Shown piece by piece: positions 1-6,150 of a stretch of DNA of 8,114 bases. Both the position numbers and the translations under genes were made by a program. The stretch comes from Cyanobacteria bacterium K_DeepCast_35m_m2_023 (GTDB lineage: Bacteria > Cyanobacteriota > Cyanobacteriia > PCC-6307 > Cyanobiaceae). Within the stretch, counting starts at the first letter, position 1; every line of letters begins with the position of its first letter. Under the pieces are notes generated by a model. The model did no database searches and was not told the origin of the DNA. It saw only the letters and a list, made by a program, of their open reading frames with translations. The stretch is taken from the NCBI GenBank assembly GCA_016882345.1, contig VGQR01000072.1:1-8114 (forward strand), in the 5' to 3' direction.

Positions 1-662
1 TGCAGGGGCGCCTTGGCCTCGACGTTGTGGATCATGTCGAGGATGCCGCCGATGGCGCTGCTTGCCAGGGTGCGGATCGGGCCGGCGCTGATCGCATTCA
101 CACGCACCTGCTTCTCGGGGCCCAGCTCGGCCGCCAGGTAGCGCACCGAAGCCTCCAGAGCCGCCTTGGCCACACCCATGACGTTGTAGTTGGGGATGGC
201 GCGCTCGGCCCCCAGGTAGCTCAGGGTGATCACGCTGCCGCCGGGGTTGAACAGGGGCTTGGCGTAGCGGCACAGCGGCGCCAGCGAGTAGGCGCTCACC
301 TCGAGCGCCCGGGCAAAGCCCTCGGAGCTGATGGCGCTGTAATCGCCGATCAGCTCGTCTTTGCCGGCAAAGGCCAGGCAGTGCACCAGCACATCGATCG
401 AACCCCACTGCTGCTTGACCTGGTCAAACACGGCCTCGATCTGGGCCGGGTCCTGCACGTTGAGCGGCTCAAACAGGGTGGGCGCCAGCGGTGCAGTCAG
501 CTCGCGCACCTTGCCCTCGAAGCGGCCCTTGTCGTCGGGCAGGTAGGTGACCCCCAGCTCGGCGCCGGCGGCATGCAGCTGCTGGGCGATGCCCCAGGCG
601 ATCGACTTGTTGTTGGCGATGCCGGTGACCAGGGCCTTTTTACCGCGCAGATCGAGGAGCAT
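1..662 (-). CDS. fabI: Enoyl-[acyl-carrier-protein] reductase (NADH), FabI; partial, C-terminus beyond the window
   Basis: Catalyses the last reduction of each round of type II fatty-acid elongation (trans-2-enoyl-ACP to acyl-ACP, NADH) in the cytosol. 220 complete residues are visible of a family that is usually about 260, so roughly 40 C-terminal residues are missing at the left edge. The protein opens with MLLDLRGKKALVTGIANNKS, the FabI form of the nucleotide-binding loop at residues 9-20. The short-chain dehydrogenase active site of the FabI type is complete: Tyr149, Tyr159 and Lys166 in SYLGAERAIPNYNVMGVAK, the Y-x6-K spacing expected. NAISAGPIRTLA near residues 189-200 is the conserved loop before the substrate-binding helices. 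The ATG at 662-660 is chosen because it gives the normal FabI N-terminus; no Shine-Dalgarno is visible. The start lies only 29 bp from the divergent photolyase-like gene, so at least one promoter must lie inside a neighbour. Confidence 0.96.
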   Translation of the reverse strand, partial: MLLDLRGKKALVTGIANNKSIAWGIAQQLHAAGAELGVTYLPDDKGRFEGKVRELTAPLAPTLFEPLNVQDPAQIEAVFDQVKQQWGSIDVLVHCLAFAGKDELIGDYSAISSEGFARALEVSAYSLAPLCRYAKPLFNPGGSVITLSYLGAERAIPNYNVMGVAKAALEASVRYLAAELGPEKQVRVNAISAGPIRTLASSAIGGILDMIHNVEAKAPL

Positions 663-691
663 GGTGGTCAGCACGCCAACCGACGCGCCAG

Positions 692-1555
692 ATGCAATCG
701 GGCGATTCTCCCCCACTGCAGGCCGTGGCTCTCGACTGGGCCACAGCGGCCGACGATCTGCCGCGCACGTTCAGCAGCCGCGAGGACCTGCAGCAAACCC
801 TGCAGCAGCTCTTTGCCCAGGCCTCAGGGGAGCTGAGTCCGATCGTCGGGGGGTGGGCCGCCGCCCAGGAGCGGCTGGCGGCGGTCGACCCCGGTGCCTA
901 CGGCCGCAGCCGCAACCACCTGGACGGCGCCGTGACGCGCCTGTCGCCCTACATCCGCCATGGCGTGCTGGGCCTGGCGGCGGTGCGCGACGCCGTACTG
1001 TGGCGCATCAGCCGCCGCCTTGAGGGCGAGAAGCTTATCAACGAGCTGGGTTGGCGCGACTATTGGCAGCGCCTCTGGACCCAACTGGGCGACGGCATCT
1101 GGGACGACCGCGAGCCGCTCAAAACCGGCCACTCCCCCGAGTCCTATGCCGCCGAGCTGCCGGCCGACATCGCCACAGGGACGACCGGGCTGGCCTGCAT
1201 CGATGGCTTTTCGGCAGAGCTAACCACCACGGGTTGGCTGCACAACCATGCACGGATGTGGCTGGCGGCCTACGTGGTGCACTGGCGCCGGGTGCGCTGG
1301 CAGGCCGGCGCCCGTTGGTTCCTGCAGCACCTGCTGGATGGCGATCCCGCCAGCAACAACCTGAGCTGGCAGTGGGTGGCCAGCAGCTTCAGCCACAAGC
1401 CCTACATCTTCAACAGAGCCAACCTCGAGCGCTTCAGCAGCGGCCGCTACTGCAACGGCTGCCAGCTGGCCCGCCGCGGCTGCCCGTTTGCGGCCAGCTA
1501 CGAGCAGCTGCAGGCGCGGCTGTTCGCGATCGAAGCGATGCCACCCCGCCGATGA
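692..1555 (+). CDS. Stand-alone photolyase/cryptochrome FAD-binding domain protein (split photolyase, C-terminal half) with a four-cysteine Fe-S-like pattern
   Basis: The 287-aa protein matches only the helical FAD-binding half of photolyases; the N-terminal alpha/beta domain is absent. Motifs in order: RLSPYIRHG (83-91), INELGWRDYW (116-125; E118 and W121 line up with E. coli CPD-binding E274 and W277), TTGWLHNHARM (179-189), and DGDPASNNLSWQW (216-228; D216, D218 and N222 match flavin-pocket residues, W226 the flavin-proximal tryptophan). W203 sits where the second triad tryptophan (E. coli W359) lies, but no Trp occurs between 138 and 181, where the third would be. There are exactly four cysteines: C169, C254, C257 and C264, the last three in YCNGCQLARRGCPF. 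This resembles Fe-S bacterial cryptochromes/photolyases. The stop overlaps the next gene's ATG (ATGA, 1552-1555), implying coupled translation. The start at 692 lacks a Shine-Dalgarno; GTG at 725 is an alternative. The role is inferred as light-driven DNA repair or blue-light sensing. Confidence 0.88.
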   Translation: MQSGDSPPLQAVALDWATAADDLPRTFSSREDLQQTLQQLFAQASGELSPIVGGWAAAQERLAAVDPGAYGRSRNHLDGAVTRLSPYIRHGVLGLAAVRDAVLWRISRRLEGEKLINELGWRDYWQRLWTQLGDGIWDDREPLKTGHSPESYAAELPADIATGTTGLACIDGFSAELTTTGWLHNHARMWLAAYVVHWRRVRWQAGARWFLQHLLDGDPASNNLSWQWVASSFSHKPYIFNRANLERFSSGRYCNGCQLARRGCPFAASYEQLQARLFAIEAMPPRR

Positions 1556-2025
1556 ACCGCCCCGTTGTGTGGATCCACGGCGAGGCCCTGGGGCCCGACA
1601 ACCCGGCGCTGGTCGCCCATCCGGGGCGGCCGGCGGTGTTCGTGTTCGACACCGACCTGATCGAGCGCCAGGGCATCAGCCTCAAGCGGCTGGGATTTCT
1701 TTATGAATGCCTGCTGGCGCTGCCGGTGACGCTGCGCCGTGGCGATGTCGCCGCCGAAGTGCTGGCCTTCGCCACCCGGCACCAGGCCGATGCGGTGATC
1801 ACCACGGCGGCGGTGGACCCGCGGTTCGCGCCGATCCACCATGCCATTGCCTGTGTGCTGCCGGTCGCTGTGCTGCCTGTACCGCCCTTGGTGGAGCTGC
1901 CGGCACCAGGGCGCGGCACAACCGAGGACCTGCGGCGGTTCAGCCGCTACTGGAAACGGGCCGAACCTTTGATCTGGCAGGGCTGGAACGAGCCCGGCCA
2001 CGACCCGATCACTCGGCGCGGTTGA
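1552..2025 (+). CDS. Stand-alone photolyase N-terminal alpha/beta (antenna-type) domain protein; split photolyase partner
   Basis: 157 aa. The sequence reads as a photolyase N-terminal domain. VVWIHGEALGPDNPALVAHP aligns with the canonical start (LxWFRRDLRLxDNPAL), keeping W7 and D16-N17-P18-A19-L20 but replacing the RRD segment with HGE. It continues with AVFVFDTDLI (28-37, core strand), SLKRLGFLYECLLALPVTLR (43-62), then RGDVAAEVLAFATRHQADAV (63-82, the photolyase GDPxxVLxxLAxxxxAxxV element), and ends with RRFSRYWKRAEPLIW (128-142), like the linker FxPYWRxW seen in the phr gene of this window. The start overlaps the upstream stop as ATGA, so the product is probably made together with the FAD-domain protein; I infer they associate to rebuild a two-domain photolyase with gene order reversed. 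Its 3' end overlaps the convergent lipoprotein gene by 17 bp (2009-2025). Antenna binding cannot be judged from the sequence. Confidence 0.82.
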   Translation: MNRPVVWIHGEALGPDNPALVAHPGRPAVFVFDTDLIERQGISLKRLGFLYECLLALPVTLRRGDVAAEVLAFATRHQADAVITTAAVDPRFAPIHHAIACVLPVAVLPVPPLVELPAPGRGTTEDLRRFSRYWKRAEPLIWQGWNEPGHDPITRRG

Positions 2026-2575
2026 GCAGCTCACCCTCGCGACGCAGCACCTCGTTGGGATCGCTGATTAGTTCGCTCTGCTCGAGCATGGGGAAGCTGG
2101 GGTCCTTGACCTGGTCGGCACGGCGCGGGGGGTCAACCCAGGCAAAGCTGCTGCGGGGGGCACGCTGCTGGCACAGGGCCTGGCTCTGACGCCTCAGGGC
2201 CCGGCGCACGTCGGCCCGCGCCACCGCCGCAAAGAATTCGTCGCGGCTGGCCAGCCCCGAACTGAACGGCGCCGTGCCGTTGCCGTTAAACAACCGCGCT
2301 GGATCGGGGCTCCAGCGTGGGCGGCAGACCCCGCTTTGGCTGGTGTCGGTTTCGACCCAGATGTGCAACCCGTAGCCATCGGGTTGGCTCACCACAGCCA
2401 GACCGTCGTGGGGAACCCGGCGCTGTAGCGCAAAGATCGCCCAGCTGGCGCGCCGTTGAGCGGGCACGCAGCCGGCCAGGTTGACCAGCACCAGCAGCGC
2501 CACCAGCCAGCAGCAGCCGGGCGACGCGGGGTCGCCATGGGATCGCAACGCAACCAAAGCGGGCCGATTGAACAA
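2009..2575 (-). CDS. Putative lipoprotein of unknown function
   Basis: 188 aa if translation begins at the TTG at 2575-2573. That start is preferred because GGAG (plus-strand CTCC, 2583-2586) lies 7 nt upstream and because it gives a sensible signal peptide: a basic N-region (R4, R11), a hydrophobic core WLVALLVLVN (23-32), then the lipobox LAGC at 33-36, predicting lipidation at Cys36. The longer reading with ATG at 2695 would overlap the divergent aminotransferase gene and put about 76 residues before the lipobox, so it is disfavoured. The mature part has no motif I recognise: GYGLHIWVETD (68-78), DEFFAAVARADVRRALRRQS (112-131, likely helical) and a charged tail ending in REGELLNRAE. It has Cys84 and Cys135, which could form a disulfide. 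It is convergent with, and overlaps by 17 bp, the photolyase N-domain gene. Other TTG starts at 2557 and 2548 are possible. Confidence 0.6.
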   Translation of the reverse strand: MFNRPALVALRSHGDPASPGCCWLVALLVLVNLAGCVPAQRRASWAIFALQRRVPHDGLAVVSQPDGYGLHIWVETDTSQSGVCRPRWSPDPARLFNGNGTAPFSSGLASRDEFFAAVARADVRRALRRQSQALCQQRAPRSSFAWVDPPRRADQVKDPSFPMLEQSELISDPNEVLRREGELLNRAE

Positions 2576-2582
2576 AGAGCTG

Positions 2583-2586
2583 CTCC
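2583..2586 (-). promoter_or_regulatory. Shine-Dalgarno (GGAG) deciding the TTG start of the putative lipoprotein
   Basis: On the minus strand GGAG is followed by 7 nt and then TTG at 2575-2573. It supports this unusual start over the upstream ATG at 2695 and the downstream TTGs, which show no comparable ribosome binding site. Confidence 0.45.
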
Positions 2587-2682
2587 AGCTTTGCTCAAGA
2601 AACGTCCCCGACCCCTGAAGCCCAGGTCTTCGGTGTGATGCAAAGCTGAAGCGAAACCGCAGATCGGCGTAAGGTTGCTGCC

Positions 2683-3903
2683 ATGCAGGTGCCACCGTTC
2701 AGTCTTAGCGAGCAGATCCGTGAGCTCGGCGATGCGCTCGATCAGGCTGTGCTGGCAGTCGTCCGCAGTGGTCAATACATCGGCGGGCCGGCGATCGGTG
2801 CGTTTGAGCAGGCCTTTGCCGAAGCCAATGGGGTGCCCCATGCCATCGGCTGCAACAGCGGTACCGATGCCCTAATCCTGGCGCTGCGAGCCCTGGGCAT
2901 TGGGCCGGGCGATGAGGTGATCACGGCCAGCTTCAGTTTCTTTGCCACCGCCGAGGCGATTAGTGCGGTCGGCGCCACACCGGTGTTCGTCGATGTCGAC
3001 GAATCGAGCTATCTGATCAATCTCGATCAGCTCGAGGCCGCCATCACCCCGGCCACCAGGGCCCTGCTGCCGGTGCACCTATTCGGCCGCCCGGTCGACA
3101 TGGAGCGGGTTTGCGCGATCGCCGCGCGCCATGGTCTGCACGTCATCGAAGACTGCGCCCAGGCCACCGGCGCCAGCTGGGCCGGCAAACCGGTGGGCAG
3201 CTGGGGCGACGCGGGGTGCTTCAGCTTCTTCCCCACCAAGAACCTTGGTGGGGCCGGCGATGGCGGCGCCGTCACCTGCCAGGACCCGGCCCTGGCCCAG
3301 GCCGTGCGTGAACTGGCCGTGCATGGGATGCCGCGCCGCTACCTGCACACAGCCTTGGGCTACAACAGCCGGCTCGACACGGTGCAGGCGGCGGTTCTCA
3401 ATGTGAAGCTGCCCCGCCTGCAGTACTGGATCAGCCGCCGCCGCGCAATCGCGACGACCTATCGCGAGCAGCTGGGCGCCCTACGCGGGGTGGTGCTGCC
3501 CGGAGCCGGGCCCGACGGGCACAGCTGGAACCAGTTCGTGCTGCGGGTGCCGAGCTGTCCGACCGGTGCCAAAGCCTGCGCCGCCGCCTCGCCGGGCAGC
3601 GCCTGCACCCCCTCGAGCGACAGCGCCAGCTTTGCGTTGCCCGAGGCCTGCTGCCGCGACTGGCTCAAGCAGCAACTGGCCGTCGCCGGCGTCAACACGA
3701 TCATCTACTACCCGATCCCGATCCACCGTCAGCCCGCCTACAGCGGCCTGGGCTATGGCCCCGGCTCACTGCCGGTGACCGAACGGCTCTGCAGCGAGGT
3801 GCTGAGCCTGCCGATCTTCCCTGAGCTCAGCAGCGAGCAGCAGCAGCAGGTGGTCACGGTGCTGCAGGCCATTGCGGCCTCCAGCCAAGCGGTCGCCGTC
3901 TAA
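2683..3903 (+). CDS. DegT/DnrJ/EryC1/StrS-family PLP-dependent sugar aminotransferase
   Basis: 406 aa. The family transfers an amino group from an amino acid to a keto-sugar nucleotide, usually for surface polysaccharide or glycan sugars. Features in order: GQYIGGPAIGAFEQAFAE (30-47), the phosphate-binding CNSGTDALILALRALGIGPG (57-76), TASFSFFATAEAI (81-93), VIEDCAQATGA (154-164; D157 pairs with the PLP pyridine nitrogen), and FSFFPTKNLGGAGDGGA (180-196) with Lys186 as the Schiff-base lysine. LGYNSRLDTVQAA (225-237) and YYPIPIHRQPAY (342-353) complete the fold. An unusual stretch of about 35 residues (291-325, Cys292, 299, 308, 323, 324) sits between NQFVLRVP and the DWLKQQL helix, where the family usually has a short link. 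The start at 2683 is chosen by the standard N-terminus (VPPFSLSEQI) and AAGG at 2671-2674. The 107 bp before it holds no promoter I can defend. The substrate is not determinable. Confidence 0.93.
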   Translation: MQVPPFSLSEQIRELGDALDQAVLAVVRSGQYIGGPAIGAFEQAFAEANGVPHAIGCNSGTDALILALRALGIGPGDEVITASFSFFATAEAISAVGATPVFVDVDESSYLINLDQLEAAITPATRALLPVHLFGRPVDMERVCAIAARHGLHVIEDCAQATGASWAGKPVGSWGDAGCFSFFPTKNLGGAGDGGAVTCQDPALAQAVRELAVHGMPRRYLHTALGYNSRLDTVQAAVLNVKLPRLQYWISRRRAIATTYREQLGALRGVVLPGAGPDGHSWNQFVLRVPSCPTGAKACAAASPGSACTPSSDSASFALPEACCRDWLKQQLAVAGVNTIIYYPIPIHRQPAYSGLGYGPGSLPVTERLCSEVLSLPIFPELSSEQQQQVVTVLQAIAASSQAVAV

Positions 3904-3914
3904 CAGGCCCCTGG

Positions 3915-3928
3915 CCGCCTGCGGGCGG
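3915..3928. terminator. Weak GC hairpin between convergent genes (possible terminator)
   Basis: CCGCC, loop TGCG, GGCGG lies in the 36 bp between the aminotransferase stop and the photolyase stop. The stem is only 5 bp and no T-run follows on either strand, so it is not a classical intrinsic terminator. Its place between two converging genes is the only other support. Confidence 0.2.
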
Positions 3929-3939
3929 GCGGGTGAGCG

Positions 3940-5466
3940 TCAGCGCGGCAGGCTGGCGTAGATCGCCTTGAAACGAGCCTGCTGCAGCTTGTGGTTGACG
4001 ATCGGCTCGGGGTAACCGCGGCGCTCCAAGGCGCCGATCTCGCCGCTGATCAGATCGCGGGTGGCCACGTGGGCTAGCTCGGGCAGCCAGGTGCGGATAT
4101 AGCTGGCTTCGGCGTCGAATTTGCTGGCCTGGGTGGCGGGATTGAAGATGCGCAGTGGCTTGGGGTCCATGCCGCTGCTGGCGCTCCACTGCCAGCCACC
4201 GTTGTTGGCGGCCAGGTCGCCGTCGACCAGGTGGCGCATGAAGTGGACCTCCCCCAGGCGCCAGTCGCAGATCAGGTCCTTGACCAGGTAAGAGGCCACG
4301 ATCATGCGGCAGCGGTTGTGCATCCAACCGCTGGCCGCCAGCTGGCGCATGGCCGCATCGATGATCGGCATGCCGGTGAGCCCCTGCTGCCAGGCCACAA
4401 GCCGCGCCGGGTCGTTCTCCCAGGGGAAGTGCTTCCACTGCGGGCGGTAGGGCCCCTCGGCCAGCTCGGGATAGTGAAACAGCGCCTGCTGGTAGAACTC
4501 GCGCCAGGCGAGCTCTTGCTCCCAGACGCCGATGCTCTCGAGCGCCTCGGCGGCGCCGCCCAGCTGCGCCGCCTGGTCGCGGGCCTGCTGCGCCGCCGCC
4601 CAGGCCTGGCGGGGGCTCAGCGTGCCGAACTTGAGCGCCGCACTCAGGGCCGAGGTCCCGGCTGCGGCCGGCTCATTGCGACCAATCCCGTAGCTCCACA
4701 ACGGCGGGCGCCCCCCCCTGAGCGCCGCGCCGTCGCCTGCAACAGCACCAAAGCAGAACTGCTCCAGCTGGCGCTGGGCCGCCGCTTCCCCCGGGCGGCA
4801 GGGGCACAGGTCAACCCCGGCAAAACCATGGGCCGCCAGCAGAGCCTCCAGCGCTGCCTGACCGGCCATCAGGTCCAGGGCAGCCAGCTGGTCCGACTCC
4901 AGATCGTGCAGGGCGCTCGGGGCCGGCAGGGGATCGATCCCAGCCGAGCCGCTGGCAAGGGTGGCGCTTTCCACGGCCCGCCGCCAGCTGCGCCAGTAGG
5001 GGCCGTACACCCGGTAAGGGTCGCCGGCTCCGGTGGTCAGCGCCTCGGGGGGCACCAGCATCTGATCCCAGTCGACCAGCACCTTGCGACCCACCGCCTG
5101 CAGGGCCCGGGCCACGCAGCGGTCTCGCTCGCGGCCGGCCGGCTCCATATCGCGGTTCCAGGCGACCACCGCCGCCCCCAGCTGCTGGGCCAGCTGTGGC
5201 ACCAGCACAGCTGGATCCCCCTGGAGGATCAACAGGCGGCTGCCGGCGGCATGCCAGCTGGCTTGCAACTCCTTGATGCTCTCGGCCAGGAACCACAGCC
5301 GCGCCGGCGCCATCGGTGGATGGCCAGCGGCCGACGTCAGGATGGCCGGGTCCAGCACAAACACCCCCGTGAGCGCCGGGGTGGCACCCACCGCCGCCGC
5401 CAGGGTGCGGTTGTCGGCCAGGCGCAGATCGCGCCGATGCCAGAACAGCCAGCGCTCGGCCGCCAT
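3940..5466 (-). CDS. phrA: Deoxyribodipyrimidine photolyase (class I CPD photolyase)
   Basis: 508 aa, full length. Repairs UV-made cyclobutane pyrimidine dimers using blue light and reduced FAD. The N-terminal alpha/beta domain (about 1-165) begins LFWHRRDLRLADNRTL and includes QGDPAVLVPQLAQQLGA (82-98) and PYRVYGPYWRSW (150-161). The FAD domain (about 230-480) carries GTSALSAALKFGTLSPRQ (270-287), ELAWREFY (318-325; E318 and W321 equal E. coli E274 and W277), TGMPIIDAAMRQLAASGWMH (364-383), and DGDLAANNGGWQW (415-427; D415, D417 and N421 in the flavin pocket). The electron-transfer tryptophan triad is intact: W425, W402, W349. RIFNPATQASKFD (439-451) and the Y456-I-R-T-W segment follow. The ATG overlaps the stop of the upstream Nudix gene (TGATG, 5468-5464), so the two are probably co-translated. 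The antenna type (8-HDF or folate) is not readable here. The phrA symbol follows cyanobacterial usage. Confidence 0.96.
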   Translation of the reverse strand: MAAERWLFWHRRDLRLADNRTLAAAVGATPALTGVFVLDPAILTSAAGHPPMAPARLWFLAESIKELQASWHAAGSRLLILQGDPAVLVPQLAQQLGAAVVAWNRDMEPAGRERDRCVARALQAVGRKVLVDWDQMLVPPEALTTGAGDPYRVYGPYWRSWRRAVESATLASGSAGIDPLPAPSALHDLESDQLAALDLMAGQAALEALLAAHGFAGVDLCPCRPGEAAAQRQLEQFCFGAVAGDGAALRGGRPPLWSYGIGRNEPAAAGTSALSAALKFGTLSPRQAWAAAQQARDQAAQLGGAAEALESIGVWEQELAWREFYQQALFHYPELAEGPYRPQWKHFPWENDPARLVAWQQGLTGMPIIDAAMRQLAASGWMHNRCRMIVASYLVKDLICDWRLGEVHFMRHLVDGDLAANNGGWQWSASSGMDPKPLRIFNPATQASKFDAEASYIRTWLPELAHVATRDLISGEIGALERRGYPEPIVNHKLQQARFKAIYASLPR

Positions 5467-6026
5467 CAGAGCCCGAGCAGCTGCTTGGCCCGGAACCAGC
5501 CGGCCAGGCTCTTGCCATCGAGGTATTCATCGCCGCTGTCCAGGGCGGCATCGAGCTCAGCCGGGGTCATCAACAGCACCTCCAGGTCTTCGTCGTCATC
5601 GCCAGGGGGCCGCTCGCTCAGGGCCGTGAGCTCCCGCGCCAGAAAGAGGTGGATGACCTCATCGGAATACCCCGGGCAGGGCAACATGGCGCCCAGGGCA
5701 TCCCAGCGGGCAGCGCTGTAGCCCGCTTCTTCCTGCAGCTCCCGCTGCATGGTGCTCAGGGGCGTTTCGCCTGGGTCCAGGGTCCCAGCCGGAAATTCCA
5801 GCAGCCGCGTGGCCACCGCAAAGCGGTACTGCCGCAGGATCACAATGCGTCCGTCGTCGAGCACCGGCACGGCCAGCGAGGCGCCGGGGTGCTTGATCAC
5901 CCCGAAGCTGCCCTCCACACCCATGGGCAGCTGCACGCGGTTGATCTCAAAGCGCAGCTTGCGGGCATCAAGGCTGGCCGTGGTTTCCAGAAGGCGCGCG
6001 GGCTCAGGGGTGGGCAGGGGCGCCAT
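5466..6026 (-). CDS. Nudix hydrolase, ADP-ribose pyrophosphatase-like
   Basis: 186 aa. Nudix enzymes hydrolyse nucleoside diphosphates linked to another group X. The Nudix box is complete at residues 81-103: GTLDPGETPLSTMQRELQEE followed by AGY, fitting G-x5-E-x7-R-E-x2-E-E-x-G, with R95, E96, E99 and E100 as the metal-binding core. It is preceded by LRQYRFAVATRLLEFPAG (64-81) and followed by PCPGYSDEVIHLFLA (116-130), the arrangement of ADP-ribose/NDP-sugar pyrophosphatases, so that substrate class is favoured but unproven. Its stop shares a base with the phr start (TGATG), making a two-gene operon. The ATG at 6026 is the first in frame and gives a usual N-terminus, though no Shine-Dalgarno is seen. 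A link to flavin, NAD or sugar-nucleotide turnover is only a guess from the neighbours. Confidence 0.92.
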   Translation of the reverse strand: MAPLPTPEPARLLETTASLDARKLRFEINRVQLPMGVEGSFGVIKHPGASLAVPVLDDGRIVILRQYRFAVATRLLEFPAGTLDPGETPLSTMQRELQEEAGYSAARWDALGAMLPCPGYSDEVIHLFLARELTALSERPPGDDDEDLEVLLMTPAELDAALDSGDEYLDGKSLAGWFRAKQLLGL

Positions 6027-6150
6027 TTGCTGCAGCAGTCGGGCGAAGACCGACCAGAGAAGGAAGCCCAGCTTCGCGCAGCACCGATGGGCTAGCCACG
6101 CACCACCAGAGACTGCCGGTGCGACTGGAGGGCTCGCTTCAGAGAACGGC
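6027..6150. other. Non-coding stretch upstream of the Nudix gene; nothing recognised
   Basis: This is the first part of the 373-bp gap between the Nudix start and the antitoxin-like ORF. Open frames exist here on both strands, but none shows a family motif or a ribosome binding site. No defensible -35/-10 pair was found. The Nudix-phr operon promoter should lie here or in the repeat array beyond. Confidence 0.5.

Noticed and set aside
27..836. Plus-strand open frame of 269 codons opposite fabI
   Set aside because: Low-complexity His/Gly/Arg/Gln-rich translation, antisense to a clear fabI with full active-site motifs; a shadow of high GC.
1051..2025. A longer 324-codon reading of the photolyase N-domain gene
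   Set aside because: The part before 1552 overlaps the FAD-domain gene in another frame and has no family character; the ATG at 1552 with ATGA overlap gives a proper photolyase N-terminus.
2576..2682. Promoter for the aminotransferase or lipoprotein
   Set aside because: TTGCTC at 2591 has no matching -10 at 16-18 bp and no other convincing pair was found in the 107-bp gap.
3115..3122. GCGATCGC (HIP1) as a regulatory site
   Set aside because: A single copy inside the aminotransferase coding region; in cyanobacteria it is a genome-wide octamer, not a specific operator.
4231..5721. Plus-strand open frame of 496 codons
   Set aside because: Antisense to phr and the Nudix gene, both with complete motifs; its translation has no domain character and is rich in Arg, Gln, Gly and Ala.
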